From: Planctomycetota bacterium
GTDB lineage: Bacteria > Planctomycetota > Planctomycetia > Pirellulales > Lacipirellulaceae
Reading direction: 5' to 3'
NCBI GenBank assembly: GCA_013152205.1
Contig: JAADGV010000048.1
Span: 1 to 43,922, forward strand
DNA length: 43,922 nt
In this document: positions 17,058 to 26,207 of the stretch, piece after piece
Position numbering within the stretch: the stretch's first letter is position 1
Layout of the letters: every line of letters begins with the position of its first letter
The notes under the pieces: model-generated
Seen by the model: only the letters and a program-made list of their open reading frames with translations
What the model was told of the DNA's origin: nothing
The model's database searches: none
Program-made: the position numbers and the translations under genes

Positions 17058-17183
17058 GAATAACCACAGAGTCACGGAGGACACTGAGAAAACAACCACC
17101 CCGTCCAATTTGAAGTAGGGTAGGATTCGGCGTCCTTTCAATTCAAAATACTCCGTGTCCCCCGTGGCCCCGTGGTGAAATTC
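17058..17183. repeat. MITE-like inverted-repeat element, copy 2
   Basis: It is the second copy of the 3475-3601 element: 109 of 120 positions are identical without gaps (17063-17182). The ends 'accacagagtcacgg' and 'gtggccccgtggtg' are inverted repeats. It lies between the ceramidase-like gene and convergent trhP. A decayed relative of one end ('actccgcgtcctcggtggt') lies at 17348-17366. Confidence 0.85.
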
Positions 17184-17454
17184 CGTTCTTGTTTTCAGTT
17201 TGATGTGAAAAAATACGAAAAACAGACATGCGATTAGCGATTATCAGCGTTGATTAGCGGTTTCTTCTTCCAAAAAAAGTGTGCCAAGAAAACAAGAATT
17301 TACAGGTTTGTATCGCAGAGGTTTTTTGAGAATTTCCCTCCGCGATACTCCGCGTCCTCGGTGGTAAAACCAATATGCCCAGCCCTTTACGTCGTGCCGT
17401 TGTGGTAAAAACCTATCGATGTAGTACCAAAGCAACTTCCGGATGGCCCCCCAG
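17184..17454. other. Convergent gap with decayed repeats
   Basis: Between the ceramidase-like gene and trhP the rest of the gap holds 'gcgattagcgattatcagcg' (17229 on) and a fragment resembling the MITE end at about 17305-17370. No gene or clear terminator is visible. Confidence 0.45.
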
Positions 17455-18825
17455 TCAACTACGAACCGACTCCACAAGCGTCCGCATCAACAGCCCGAAC
17501 TCAATATCGCGATCGCTCATCGAATCGACCATTTCCGCAGGGATCGGCACTTTCACAATGTGCCCGCTACCCGGGGCGACCTCGATCGGCACGTTTTCCC
17601 GGCTCCGCAATTCAGTTAGCGTGAAGGTGACATTCCGCGCCGGTGTCATCAATTCAATTTCGTCGCCGATCTCGAAGTGATTCTTCACGTCGATCACAAG
17701 CTTGGCCCCGTCTCGCTCGATCACGTCCCCAACAAACTGCTGCTGATGCGAGATCGAGTGGCTGTCTTCGTAGTTCTGCAATTCAGAAATTGGCCGGCGA
17801 CTATAAAAACCGTCGGTGTAACCGCGATTCGAAAGGCTGTCGAGATTTCGTAAGACCGATTCGTCCAGCTCGCGACCTTCTGCCGAATCGTCGATCGCCT
17901 GCCGATAAGCTTGGGCCGTTCGAGCAACATAAAAAAAGCTCTTCGTCCGCCCCTCGATCTTCAACGACGAAAGCCCCATCTCGGTAAACTGCCGAACGTG
18001 CTGGGCAGCCCGCAAATCACGCGAGTTCATGATGTACGTTCCGTGCTCGTCCTCGAAGGCTGGCATCAACTCGCCCGGTCGCTCGGCCTCTTCAAGCAAA
18101 AACATTCGCCCATCAGGTGCCGCCGATTCCGAGCTACAGCAGTTGGCCGTCGCCTGTTGCGGCTCGTTCAGCACTTTAAGCTGAATATCCCCCTCCGGCG
18201 TCTGCACGGCCTCGTTCACATCGTAATTCCAGCGACAAGCATTCGTACAAGCGCCTTGGTTCGAGTCGCGGTGGTTCATGTAACCCGACAGCAGGCAGCG
18301 ACCCGAATACGCAATGCAAAGCGCCCCATGCACAAAGACCTCGAGTTCCATGTCGGGGCATTCCTGCCTGATCTCGGCGATCTCGGGAATCGACAATTCG
18401 CGAGAAAGAATCACCCGCGTCAGACCTTGCGACTGCCAGAATCGGACCGTGGCAAAGTTCACCGCATTGGCCTGCACCGAAAGATGGATCGGCATCTCCG
18501 GCCAGCGCTCGCGGACCATCATAATTAGCCCCGGGTCAGACATAATCAGCGCATCGGGCCCCATGTCGATCACCGCCGGCATGTTCTGCATGTACGAACG
18601 CACTTTAGTGTTGTGCGGGGCGATATTGCTGGCGATATAAAATTTCTTACCCAGCCGATGCGCCTCAGCAACCGCCTCAGCCATCACCTCAAGCTTATTG
18701 AATTCGTTTTCACGAACCCGCAAACTATACCGCGGCTGCCCCGCATAAACAGCGTCGGCCCCATAGGCAAACGCATAACGCATCGCCTTGAGAGTACCAG
18801 CAGGAGAAAGCAATTCAGGACGCAT
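17455..18825 (-). CDS. trhP: U32-family tRNA hydroxylation protein (TrhP/YegQ-like)
   Basis: This 456-residue cytoplasmic protein matches the U32 'peptidase' family, whose YegQ/TrhP branch takes part in prephenate-dependent 5-hydroxyuridine formation at the tRNA wobble base U34. Length is almost that of E. coli TrhP (453). 'PELLSPAG' opens the protein, 'VHGALCIAYSGRCLLSGY' holds the family signature, and C170, C177, C193 and C197 can bind a metal or Fe-S cluster. A short segment near 221-260 with an adjacent Cys pair (C229, C230) looks like a lineage insertion. The start is the ATG at 18825. It is a lone gene with a gap on each side. U32 paralogs (UbiU/UbiV, RlhA) are less likely by length and motif. 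Confidence 0.85.
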   Translation of the reverse strand: MRPELLSPAGTLKAMRYAFAYGADAVYAGQPRYSLRVRENEFNKLEVMAEAVAEAHRLGKKFYIASNIAPHNTKVRSYMQNMPAVIDMGPDALIMSDPGLIMMVRERWPEMPIHLSVQANAVNFATVRFWQSQGLTRVILSRELSIPEIAEIRQECPDMELEVFVHGALCIAYSGRCLLSGYMNHRDSNQGACTNACRWNYDVNEAVQTPEGDIQLKVLNEPQQATANCCSSESAAPDGRMFLLEEAERPGELMPAFEDEHGTYIMNSRDLRAAQHVRQFTEMGLSSLKIEGRTKSFFYVARTAQAYRQAIDDSAEGRELDESVLRNLDSLSNRGYTDGFYSRRPISELQNYEDSHSISHQQQFVGDVIERDGAKLVIDVKNHFEIGDEIELMTPARNVTFTLTELRSRENVPIEVAPGSGHIVKVPIPAEMVDSMSDRDIEFGLLMRTLVESVRS

Positions 18826-19276
18826 AGGGCAGTTCTTTGAGCGAAGGGAAGGAGAGATACTCCTCAGATTATTCGTCCCAACAGAGAAACTGTCGACCCT
18901 ACCTCCACAATCAGCCGCGATCTTACAGATCGCCGGAGCTCACCAACAATTTTGTTGTTGAAATTGTGCCACCACATCTGAGATAATAGCGATCAGCTTT
19001 TAGCCGTGAGCGATCAGCTTTTTCGTCATTCGTCATTCAGATTTCGTCATTAACCGCGTCCAAATGGACAATATCATCCCCTTCCGCACTCCGATTTCCG
19101 CATTCCGAACTCAATATTGTCCACCTCAATGGGGCCCCCCCGCATTTCGTGCCAAAACTAACCCACCAAACACTGTCATAGAAGCACCAACCACCACAAT
19201 TTTGTCCAATAAAGTCCCCCAGCCGCTAGCGGCTTAGCCAAATCAACAATCAAACATTTCACATCAAACATCCCCC
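18826..19276. other. Gap with several short inverted repeats
   Basis: No gene is seen in this 450-nt stretch between two minus-strand genes. 'tggacaatat' (19065-19074) and 'atattgtcca' (19114-19123) form a perfect 10-bp stem whose loop carries the 'ttccgcactcc' repeat. 'gcgatcagctttt' is repeated in tandem around 18990-19022, and 'aatcaaacatttcacatcaa' near 19250 echoes the sequence ahead of the glycosyltransferase gene. Confidence 0.55.
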
Positions 19277-20644
19277 CTATCGAGAAGATTTCCCACCGTC
19301 CTTAGTCGCCGTCTTGGCAACCACGGGCGTAAACAATTCCAACGAGTCGACAAGCTCACGGTCGGCGTCATTAAAACGTTCCAATTGCGATTGTTCGACA
19401 GTCACAGCAAGCGTCACGCGGGGCATGCCATCCGCAGCGACGAGGTAATAACGCCACTGGACGGCAACACCCTTGACCTTGCCATTGGCGATCACGCCCA
19501 GGCAGTCGAGGCCCTGCGAGGTGGTCCATTGAGTGGCAGCAGCGACCTCGTCGAGGTTGTCTCCCAGCGAGACGCGGACATCCCCCTTAAACTGTTCAAG
19601 AGTAGTGCCACGACCAGCAGATCGGGCGGGCTGGGTGGTCACATTGCAATGAGAAGTGAGGTCGCTATCTTGCAAACAACGAAGCGAAAGCAGGTCGCGT
19701 TGCTCAGCCGTAACAAACCAATGCGTACTATGCAGAAACTGATAGCCTTGCTCAGTCGATTGATAACGCAAAGCACTACGCAAAGGCTGCGAAACATCGC
19801 CGGTTTGCTCAATCAACGCATCACTAAAAGGCGACTCCGCTTCAGCGGGGGAAATCACAATTTTCACTTTAGCAACGACGTCCAACCCAGGAATAACCTC
19901 GCTAGTAGCCCGTTTTTCTTTGATGGCCAGATTGAACTTCGTAATTCGACCAAGCTTCTGATGGAACAAATAAGCGCCACGCAGATCGATTTCGGTGGTG
20001 GTCCCGTCAATCGTGCCGTGGACCGTGCCAGCAATGCGAATCTGAACTTGGTTGTGAGATTGCCCAACGATAACACTGCTGACCTCGCAAACGGCAACAT
20101 GGTCCATGCCGAGCAGCGCCCCGAGAACGGCACCATCGTGATCCCAGTTTTCGCCCTCAGCCATTTCGCGACCCGGAAGCAGTTGGTCGAGAGCGAGGCT
20201 GTTGCCCACCACATTGATCAGGTCGAGCTGCTCGCGACTGAGCGGGCTCTCGCAGCCGTTGATGGTGCTTTGGCCCGGCCCAAGGTCGGCCGCCACCAAG
20301 TGCAACTCGGCAGGGAGGCTCTTTTCGACACGACGGTCATCAACCTGGATGGTGGCCGAGGCTTGGTCGTATTTTCGCAACGAGCGAACAAAGTCAGTCG
20401 ACCACGCAACGATCTGCTCCTGATATTTCAGAGTGCCAGCAACCGACATAGGCAGCTTCTTTTCCTTCGAGTTCTCGTCTCGAATGATGAGATCGCCACC
20501 GACTTCCAGATCGACAGAGACAACCGTAGCATCGCCGGGCGACAGATCGGCCTGGAGCAGATACTGGGCCGATTCCTCAGCCGCCAAACTCAACGGGAAA
20601 CAGGCTACGACGAGCGACAGTGAGGAGAATGCCAAATTTCGCAT
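19277..20644 (-). CDS. Secreted protein of unknown function
   Basis: I do not recognise a family. The 455-residue product has a signal peptide (hydrophobic about 4-20, then 'SLAAEES') and a mixed beta-rich body with no metal or catalytic motif that I can name. 'EGENWDHDG' near 160-168 and a long middle section of alternating hydrophobic residues resemble the pattern in other planctomycete exported proteins of unknown function. The C-terminus is 'TKDGGKSSR', not a sorting signal. The antisense strand is also open for most of the length, but it lacks a signal peptide or motif, so I take the minus strand as real. Divergent from the sigma factor gene. Confidence 0.7.
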   Translation of the reverse strand: MRNLAFSSLSLVVACFPLSLAAEESAQYLLQADLSPGDATVVSVDLEVGGDLIIRDENSKEKKLPMSVAGTLKYQEQIVAWSTDFVRSLRKYDQASATIQVDDRRVEKSLPAELHLVAADLGPGQSTINGCESPLSREQLDLINVVGNSLALDQLLPGREMAEGENWDHDGAVLGALLGMDHVAVCEVSSVIVGQSHNQVQIRIAGTVHGTIDGTTTEIDLRGAYLFHQKLGRITKFNLAIKEKRATSEVIPGLDVVAKVKIVISPAEAESPFSDALIEQTGDVSQPLRSALRYQSTEQGYQFLHSTHWFVTAEQRDLLSLRCLQDSDLTSHCNVTTQPARSAGRGTTLEQFKGDVRVSLGDNLDEVAAATQWTTSQGLDCLGVIANGKVKGVAVQWRYYLVAADGMPRVTLAVTVEQSQLERFNDADRELVDSLELFTPVVAKTATKDGGKSSR

Positions 20645-21268
20645 AGACTTGAGCCTTATGTATAGGAAGCATGTAAAACCGAAGAATCAAGCGTTCGTTA
20701 GCGGTGGCGGCCACGCCACAACGAATAGCAAAAACGCTCCACCAAGAGTGCATATACGGGCGTCATCGTCCGTCCCCGATCCGACAGTTAAGCCGAATCG
20801 AGGCGAGATAGATAGTTTGCGAACTTGGCGGCAAGTGGGTGCTAGCTAAATGACAGAAGAGTAGCAAAATTTACAATTTGCAGAAAAAACTTGACTATTG
20901 CCATAAGTCGTTTATTACAAAAGGCTTGCACGAAAAAAATGGCTTCGGGAACGCCGAAAGGTGCTAGCGGAAAGCGAACTTTCTATCGACCCAATGCGAC
21001 TATTCTGCGTACAAACGACTAGGTTACGGACGGGCTAGCAGTGGTGGCGGCGGTTTATAGGTGCCGCAAGTCGCTGCTTGTCCTGGGCGTGGCCGGTCGC
21101 TCGGCAAGAAGTGGATAATCCGAGCGAATGAACAGCCTGTTCAGCAAAACGGACAGCAACGGTGCTGTCGGAGGTTACTAAGTAGAGAGTTTGTCGGTCG
21201 TGGGCGAAGGAATCGCACGGAACACCACACCAGCTCATTTGAGGAAAGACCCCGAGAAGAGGTGGACC
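20645..21268. other. Long divergent regulatory gap
   Basis: Some 620 nt separate the minus-strand secreted protein from the sigma factor gene. The gap carries a partial dispersed element at 20695-20718 ('tcgttagcggtggcggccac') and a candidate promoter at 20891. From that promoter the sigma mRNA would have a leader of about 340 nt. I see no small gene with a ribosome binding site. Confidence 0.5.
20891..20918 (+). promoter_or_regulatory. Candidate sigma-70 promoter for the sigma factor gene
   Basis: TTGACT (20891-20896) followed after 16 nt by TATTAC (20913-20918) gives five of six and four of six consensus matches. It points toward the sigma factor gene about 350 nt downstream. Identified by eye only. 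Confidence 0.35.
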
Positions 21269-22933
21269 ATGCACAACGATTTCAAAAATCCCGTAATTCG
21301 CTGGCTTCGTAGCCGCCAACTCCAACGAGCGACTCGCGAAGAGATGTTGGCTCAGATCGAGGCGGCGGAGCGTTTGATTTCTAACCTGGAGGCCGATCGT
21401 AGCTACCCGGCGGCAGAGGTGGTTTCGCAGATCCTGAGCGAATCGCTTCCCGAGGCCGGGAATCGAAAGATTTCGGCAGCCGATTTAGTACACGATTTAC
21501 GATACTTTGTCGAAGATTTGTCGGACGCAGCCGAGTTGAATGCCGATGCTGTCGGCGAGCAAGTATTTACCGTTGAACAACTGGCCAAGCAATTCAATGT
21601 CTCGACCAAGACCATCTCTCGTTGGCGAGCTTTGGGATTGGTGAGTCGACGCTTGGTGTTCGATGGGCGAAAGCGAGTAGGGTTTCTGCGTAGTAGCGTC
21701 GATCGTTTCGTGAAGAAGAACTCCGATCGCGTAGAACGCGGAGCCCGTTTTAGTCAATTAACCGACCAGCAGCGAGAAGAGTTTGTCGATCGCGCCAGGC
21801 AGATGGCACATGCCGGGGGCGGGCAGGCAGAAATTGCTCGGCATTTGGCCCGGCGAACTGGCCGCACGGTAGAAACGATTCGAGCCGCGTTGCGACAATA
21901 TGACTCGGAACATCCCGAATCGGCAATTTTCCCAGCCGGCTTAGGGCCCCTTACCGAGGTGCAGAAGGCAAACATTTTTCGGGCGTACCGTCGAGGGACG
22001 GTCGTTGAAAAACTGTGCCGAGACTATAATCGTACGAAGACGACGATTTATCGGGTGATCAACGAGATGCGAGCCAACCGAATTGCCGAATTGCCGCTCG
22101 ACCGGATTGATAACGCTCGGTTTTCTCGCAAGGGTGCCGAGAAAGCGTGCCTAGGGCCGATGCCGGAGAGCGATACCCCAACGCGCAAGCCGCGCCGGCC
22201 ATCGGGGCTGCCGCCGTATCTGGCGAGCCTATACGAAATTCCCTTGCTCACGAGAGAGCAAGAACAGCACTTGTTCCGCAAGTACAACTTCTTAAAGTAC
22301 CAAGCGAGCAAGCTGCGGGATCAGTTGGATAGCGATCGTCCCAAGGCCGCGTTGATGGATGAGATCGAGCAATTGTACGAGCAGATTGTTGATCTGAAAA
22401 ATCAGATCGCTCGCTGCAATTTGCGACTGGTGGTGTCGATCGCTAAGCGGCATGTGACGCCAGATCAAAACTTTTTTGAACTGGTTAGCGATGGCAACGT
22501 GTCGCTGTTGCGAGCGGTTGAGAAGTTCGATTTCGCACGGGGCAACAAGTTTAGCACCTATGCGAGTTGGGCGATCATGAAGAACTTTGCCCGCACGATT
22601 CCGGGCGAATACCGTCAACGCGACCGATTCCGAACGAGCCATGACGAGCTATTTTCGGTCACTCAAGAGCAGCGAGCCAACCCCATGGTCGAGGAGACGA
22701 TGCAGCAAGATCGGATCTCGAAGATCCAGCGAGTGCTGAAGCGACTCGACGATCGCGAACGACAAATTATCGTCGGACGGTTTGGCCTAGACCACTCCTG
22801 CGAGCCACGCACGCTCAAAGAAGTGGGTGCTGAGCTAGGAGTGACGAAAGAGCGAATTCGCCAGATCGAAGCCCGAGCGCTGACGAAACTTCGCTTGGCC
22901 GCCAAGGAAGAGAAGATCGCCCTAGAGATGTAA
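21269..22933 (+). CDS. Sigma-70 family factor with three N-terminal HTH domains
   Basis: The product is a 554-residue RNA polymerase sigma factor of unusual build. Residues 1-90 are helical. A MerR/excisionase-like winged helix spans about 98-150 ('FTVEQLAKQFNVSTKTISRW'). Two more helix-turn-helix stretches lie near 186-212 ('QAEIARHLARRTGRTVETIR') and 240-270 ('VEKLCRDYNRTKTTIYRVI'). Sigma region 1.2 begins near 316, region 2 spans 383-443 ('NFFELVSDGNVSLLRAVEKF') and region 4 spans 484-545 ('LGVTKERIRQIEARALTK'). Region 3 is short. I chose the ATG at 21269, preceded by AGAGGTGG; the frame is open 26 codons further up without a good site. Region 1.2 and the RIRQIE helix suggest a group 2 or 3 factor. 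Its promoters are unknown. Confidence 0.88.
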   Translation: MHNDFKNPVIRWLRSRQLQRATREEMLAQIEAAERLISNLEADRSYPAAEVVSQILSESLPEAGNRKISAADLVHDLRYFVEDLSDAAELNADAVGEQVFTVEQLAKQFNVSTKTISRWRALGLVSRRLVFDGRKRVGFLRSSVDRFVKKNSDRVERGARFSQLTDQQREEFVDRARQMAHAGGGQAEIARHLARRTGRTVETIRAALRQYDSEHPESAIFPAGLGPLTEVQKANIFRAYRRGTVVEKLCRDYNRTKTTIYRVINEMRANRIAELPLDRIDNARFSRKGAEKACLGPMPESDTPTRKPRRPSGLPPYLASLYEIPLLTREQEQHLFRKYNFLKYQASKLRDQLDSDRPKAALMDEIEQLYEQIVDLKNQIARCNLRLVVSIAKRHVTPDQNFFELVSDGNVSLLRAVEKFDFARGNKFSTYASWAIMKNFARTIPGEYRQRDRFRTSHDELFSVTQEQRANPMVEETMQQDRISKIQRVLKRLDDRERQIIVGRFGLDHSCEPRTLKEVGAELGVTKERIRQIEARALTKLRLAAKEEKIALEM

Positions 22934-22971
22934 TCTCCTGTGGCATAGAGAGTTAGCCCTAGTGCAAAAAC

Positions 22972-23000
22972 AGCCGCCGTCTTCGGACGGCGGTTTTTTT
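22972..23000 (+). terminator. Intrinsic terminator with UUCG loop
   Basis: CCGCCGTC (22974-22981) and GACGGCGG (22986-22993) pair around TTCG, followed by seven T. A C(UUCG)G tetraloop is exceptionally stable. It ends the sigma factor transcript. Confidence 0.93.
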
Positions 23001-23105
23001 GTGATTGTTGACCGGAAAGTTCTTGCCGTATGACGCCCACGGCTCTACAACGTCCATACAGGACTTCCTAGAGATTCATTCACTCACGAGACGGAGATAG
23101 TGCTA

Positions 23106-23906
23106 ATGTTCGGTCGGTATATTTTGGCGGCAATAACAGCCTTTGGGCTCTTATTCACTACTTCTGCGGCGAGGGCACAGACGGTCGATATGAGTCTGGA
23201 TCTCTACTACAGCGACCCTGCCGACACTAATTCGGCCGGTACTTGGCAATTCGTTGCCCTAGCCTCAGATCGCGGGTTGGCGGGGTTGGACGTCGGATTT
23301 TTCGGACTGAATCAGAATCCGGTTTTCGAAGCCCCCTGGGGCAGCGGAACAGGCGTTCCGGTAGCTGGATTCTTTGAGTTCTATAACAATGGGCTCACAC
23401 CGTGGGACATAGACCAAGATGGCAGTGGTGCAACTCTTGACATGCTTTTTGGTCAGAAACCAGTCGGCTCCCCTGGCCCGCAAGGCTTGTTCTACGACGT
23501 AGGCGTCCCTGGTGGTGCAACTCAGCCGGGCGAAAACGGCACCCCACCGATTGCCGGCTTTGTGCCGGGGAACAATGTTCCCTGGAATTTCACGGATACG
23601 TTGGGCGATCTTTTCGACGACAGCATTCTCAACGGCAGCGGTGCTTTTGAAGGCGGCGTGTTACTTGCATCGGGTACTTTTAATGCCAACAGCAGTCCGG
23701 CGTTTTTTGGTGAGGATGCCAACGCTTTTATTGCAATGGGCACTTCGACTGATCCGCCTTCCTTTGGAAGTATCGTTTCAGCCACACTCACTACACAGAT
23801 TCGCGACAACACTTTTATGGCTATTCCCGAGCCATCGACCCTGATGCTAGCCGGTTTTGCCATGACTCTGCTGGGTGGTGGGCGAAGACGCAAAAGAACA
23901 AACTGA
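23106..23906 (+). CDS. PEP-CTERM sorting-domain protein
   Basis: The product is a 266-residue exported protein. It has a signal peptide (hydrophobic about 4-20, then 'SARAQT'), a beta-rich body without a recognised domain, and a C-terminal sorting tag: 'PEPSTLMLAGFAM', a hydrophobic stretch and 'GGGRRRKRTN'. PEP-CTERM proteins are handled by exosortase, which is not in this window. Their usual fate is the outer envelope or extracellular matrix. I chose the ATG at 23106 because GGAG at 23093 sits 9 nt upstream; GTG at 23100 is too close. The body recalls lectin-like planctomycete proteins with many Gly and Asn, but function is unknown. Confidence 0.85.
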   Translation: MFGRYILAAITAFGLLFTTSAARAQTVDMSLDLYYSDPADTNSAGTWQFVALASDRGLAGLDVGFFGLNQNPVFEAPWGSGTGVPVAGFFEFYNNGLTPWDIDQDGSGATLDMLFGQKPVGSPGPQGLFYDVGVPGGATQPGENGTPPIAGFVPGNNVPWNFTDTLGDLFDDSILNGSGAFEGGVLLASGTFNANSSPAFFGEDANAFIAMGTSTDPPSFGSIVSATLTTQIRDNTFMAIPEPSTLMLAGFAMTLLGGGRRRKRTN

Positions 23907-23941
23907 GCACCACAGGTCGCATAAACTTCTCGCGACGTCCT

Positions 23942-23967
23942 CCAGCCGGACCGCCACGCGGTCCAAG
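23942..23967 (-). repeat. 26-nt hairpin repeat, copy 3
   Basis: It is an exact reverse complement of 1046-1071 and pairs as GGACCGC/GCGGTCC around a CAC loop. It lies 35 nt downstream of the PEP-CTERM gene, but no T-run follows. Confidence 0.75.
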
Positions 23968-24195
23968 GCAAACCCTGAGAAAGTGCGAAAAAGGCTTAGG
24001 TGTCGCACATTGCCCTGTTGAGCGCACGGCAGTGCCCCGTACTCGGAAATAGCCGTTTCCACGGTGTTTTTATGCAGAGTTCCTGCGCCACAGCCGATCT
24101 GCGGAGGCAAAAAGTGTTTTTGCCGACCCTCGTTTCTTGTGGGCATGTTAAAATGGCACCGGACGAGATGGCTAGGGACATAGGTAAGCAAGGCG

Positions 24196-25629
24196 ATGGG
24201 TCAAAGGTTTTCTACCGCGATTTTTGCATTGGCGTGTGCTGCGTTGCTTGCCAATGCGCTTCCGGCAGCGGCGTACGAAGCCACCGGTCGTTGGGTATCG
24301 ACGGCGTCGGGTTCTGCGGGCGTCGCTGGCGACCCGGTCACACTCACCTGGAGTATTGTTGCCGACGGGACGAATCTCACCGGCCAAGGGCCAAGCGACT
24401 TGGTGAGCTTTCTCGATACCAACCTGGGGCTCGGCCCAGGGGGCTCAGATCTAACGCAACGCCCATGGTTTCCGCATTTTTCCACAGCTTTTGATCGCTG
24501 GTCGGAGCTTAGCGGTATTACCTACGTATATGAGCCAAACGACGATGGAGTGACCCAAGGAGACACTTTTACGGGTATCTTAGGCGTGCGCGGTGATGTG
24601 AGGCTTGGCGGAGCATCAATTGACGGGGTTGCTGGCACGGTGGCTTTCAATTACTTCCCAGATATCGGCGACATGGTACTCGATACCGACGACGTAGATT
24701 ATTTCTCGAACAGCTCCTTCAATTTTCGGCGGTTTCGCAATACGGTGATGCACGAAGCAGGGCACGGATTTGGTCTTGCCCACATGGAATCGAGCACGAG
24801 TCGCTTTTTGCTAGAGCCGTCTATTCCTCCTCTATTCGATGGTCCGCAATTCGATGACATCCGCGGAGTGCAGGCTCTGTACGGCGATTTTTACGAGAAA
24901 AGCAACAGCAGCCTAGGAAACGATAGTGCCGCTTTGGCGACCGGCCTGGGGGCGATAGCGGCTGGTTCAACGGTTTCGCTCGGGTTGGATGCGGTCGATA
25001 CGGTGGTTGGTTGGACGGATATTGATTTTCTGAGCATCGATAGCAATGCGGACACCGATTTTTTCTCGTTCACGGTGGATGGCCCCTCGCTGCTTGAGGT
25101 GGCGCTGACCCCGTTGGGGCCGACTTACAGTCAGGGACCCGAGGGCGGATCGCAGTCTTCTATCGATACTTCGGCACTTAGCGACCTAGCTTTGGCTGTT
25201 TTCGATACTGACGGGATATCACTGCTGGGGACGGCTGATCTGGTTGGGGTGGGGCTGGCAGAGTCGCTAACGGCGTTGAGTTTGCCAGGGGCGGGTGAAT
25301 ACTACGTCCGCGTTGCGGGTGCCGACGCGGCGATCCAGTTCTATCAGCTTGATTTATCGGTGGAGAGTGCCGTTACCTATTTTGAAGCCGATTTTAATGA
25401 GGATGGAGACGTCGATGCCGATGACTTGAGTGCTTGGCAAGCATCTTTTGGAGTGGACGCTGGCGGAGATACCGACGGAGATGGCGACTCGGACGGAGTG
25501 GATTTTCTTACTTGGCAGAGCCAATTGGGTAGCTCAGGCCCGTTTTCTCCGGCAATCAGCGTTCCTGAACCGAGTGCTTTTGGGTTGGCGTTGTTGGCAG
25601 GGCTCACTTTGCTCGTACGGCGTGTGTGA
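24196..25629 (+). CDS. Matrixin-type metalloprotease with dockerin and PEP-CTERM tail
   Basis: The product is a 477-residue exported zinc protease of the M10 (matrixin) type. Signal peptide: about 1-26 ('ALPAAAYEA'). The zinc site is complete: H186, E187, H190, G193, H196 in 'HEAGHGFGLAH'. The Met-turn methionine is not at its usual place; 'SRFLLEP' stands there with Leu, so the active-site floor differs from classic matrixins. Residues 205-390 look like a pre-peptidase-type beta domain. Near 393-440 two calcium-binding dockerin type I repeats occur ('DFNEDGDVDADDLSAW' and 'DTDGDGDSDGVDFLTW'). The tail 'VPEPSAFGLALLAG' and 'LLVRRV' is a PEP-CTERM sorting signal, though it ends in only two Arg. 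Secretion and surface attachment follow. Substrate unknown. Confidence 0.87.
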   Translation: MGQRFSTAIFALACAALLANALPAAAYEATGRWVSTASGSAGVAGDPVTLTWSIVADGTNLTGQGPSDLVSFLDTNLGLGPGGSDLTQRPWFPHFSTAFDRWSELSGITYVYEPNDDGVTQGDTFTGILGVRGDVRLGGASIDGVAGTVAFNYFPDIGDMVLDTDDVDYFSNSSFNFRRFRNTVMHEAGHGFGLAHMESSTSRFLLEPSIPPLFDGPQFDDIRGVQALYGDFYEKSNSSLGNDSAALATGLGAIAAGSTVSLGLDAVDTVVGWTDIDFLSIDSNADTDFFSFTVDGPSLLEVALTPLGPTYSQGPEGGSQSSIDTSALSDLALAVFDTDGISLLGTADLVGVGLAESLTALSLPGAGEYYVRVAGADAAIQFYQLDLSVESAVTYFEADFNEDGDVDADDLSAWQASFGVDAGGDTDGDGDSDGVDFLTWQSQLGSSGPFSPAISVPEPSAFGLALLAGLTLLVRRV

Positions 25630-25720
25630 AAATGGGCGAACTTGGCCGATCGCGTCGGAGTTTGGCTGCTGTTAGGCCCCAATTTGAAAATTGATGAGGA
25701 TTGGCGCGGAATTCGCTGCT

Positions 25721-25739
25721 AGCCGCCTTGCGGCTCTTT
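25721..25739 (+). terminator. Weak terminator-like hairpin
   Basis: AGCCGC and GCGGCT pair around CTT, then CTTTG. It follows the protease gene by about 90 nt. The T-run is short, so efficiency would be low. Confidence 0.4.
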
Positions 25740-25829
25740 GATACATGGCTATATTAGGTGATTCGCACAAGTTTCCCTGCCCTAGTGCATTGGTGATTCT
25801 GGCTTTATAGGAATATAGCAAAGCACTCG

Positions 25830-25902
25830 GCTAGCGTAGCTCAATTGGCAGAGCAGCTGATTTGTAATCAGCAGGTTGTGGGTTCAAGTCCCTCCGCTAG
25901 CT
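25830..25902 (+). tRNA. tRNA-Thr (anticodon TGT)
   Basis: Folds as a full cloverleaf of 73 nt: acceptor GCTAGCG/CGCTAGC, D arm 'GCTCAATTGGCAGAGC', anticodon loop TTTGTAA (34-36 TGT, codon ACA), T arm with GGTTCAAGTCC. Discriminator is T; CCA is not encoded. First of four tRNAs in front of tuf, the same order as E. coli thrU-tyrU-glyT-thrT-tufB. Confidence 0.95.
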
Positions 25903-26124
25903 CGTCAAGGTAAGAGTGAGGTTGGCAAAAAAGGATTAGCGTAGGGAAGAAGTAGGACAGTGTATCACGCCGAGACGGATCGAAGCCGACAAGTTTTTAA
26001 TAAGAAAAAGTAGGACGATGGGCAGGTGGTTTGTCAGAGTTCATGGGGCCTATAAGGTCCGTGAGGCGATAGTCTCCAGCTTTTGTCCGCAGGGCCAACT
26101 GGCTTGTGGTTCGATGAGTGGGCC

Positions 26125-26207
26125 GGGGGGTTACCGAAGCGGTCAAACGGGTCAGACTGTAAATCTGATGGCTCCGGCCTTCGCAGGTTCGAATCCTGCA
26201 CCCCCCA
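26125..26207 (+). tRNA. tRNA-Tyr (anticodon GTA)
   Basis: An 83-nt tRNA with a long variable arm (class II): acceptor GGGGGGT/ACCCCCC, anticodon loop CTGTAAA (GTA at 26159-26161), and T arm 'CAGGTTCGAATCCTG'. CCA is not encoded. Second tRNA of the cluster. Confidence 0.95.

Noticed and set aside
19385..20623. 412-residue open frame antisense to the secreted protein
   Set aside because: It lacks a signal peptide or domain; the minus-strand frame has a clean signal peptide and stop. A GC-skewed codon pattern explains the open antisense frame.
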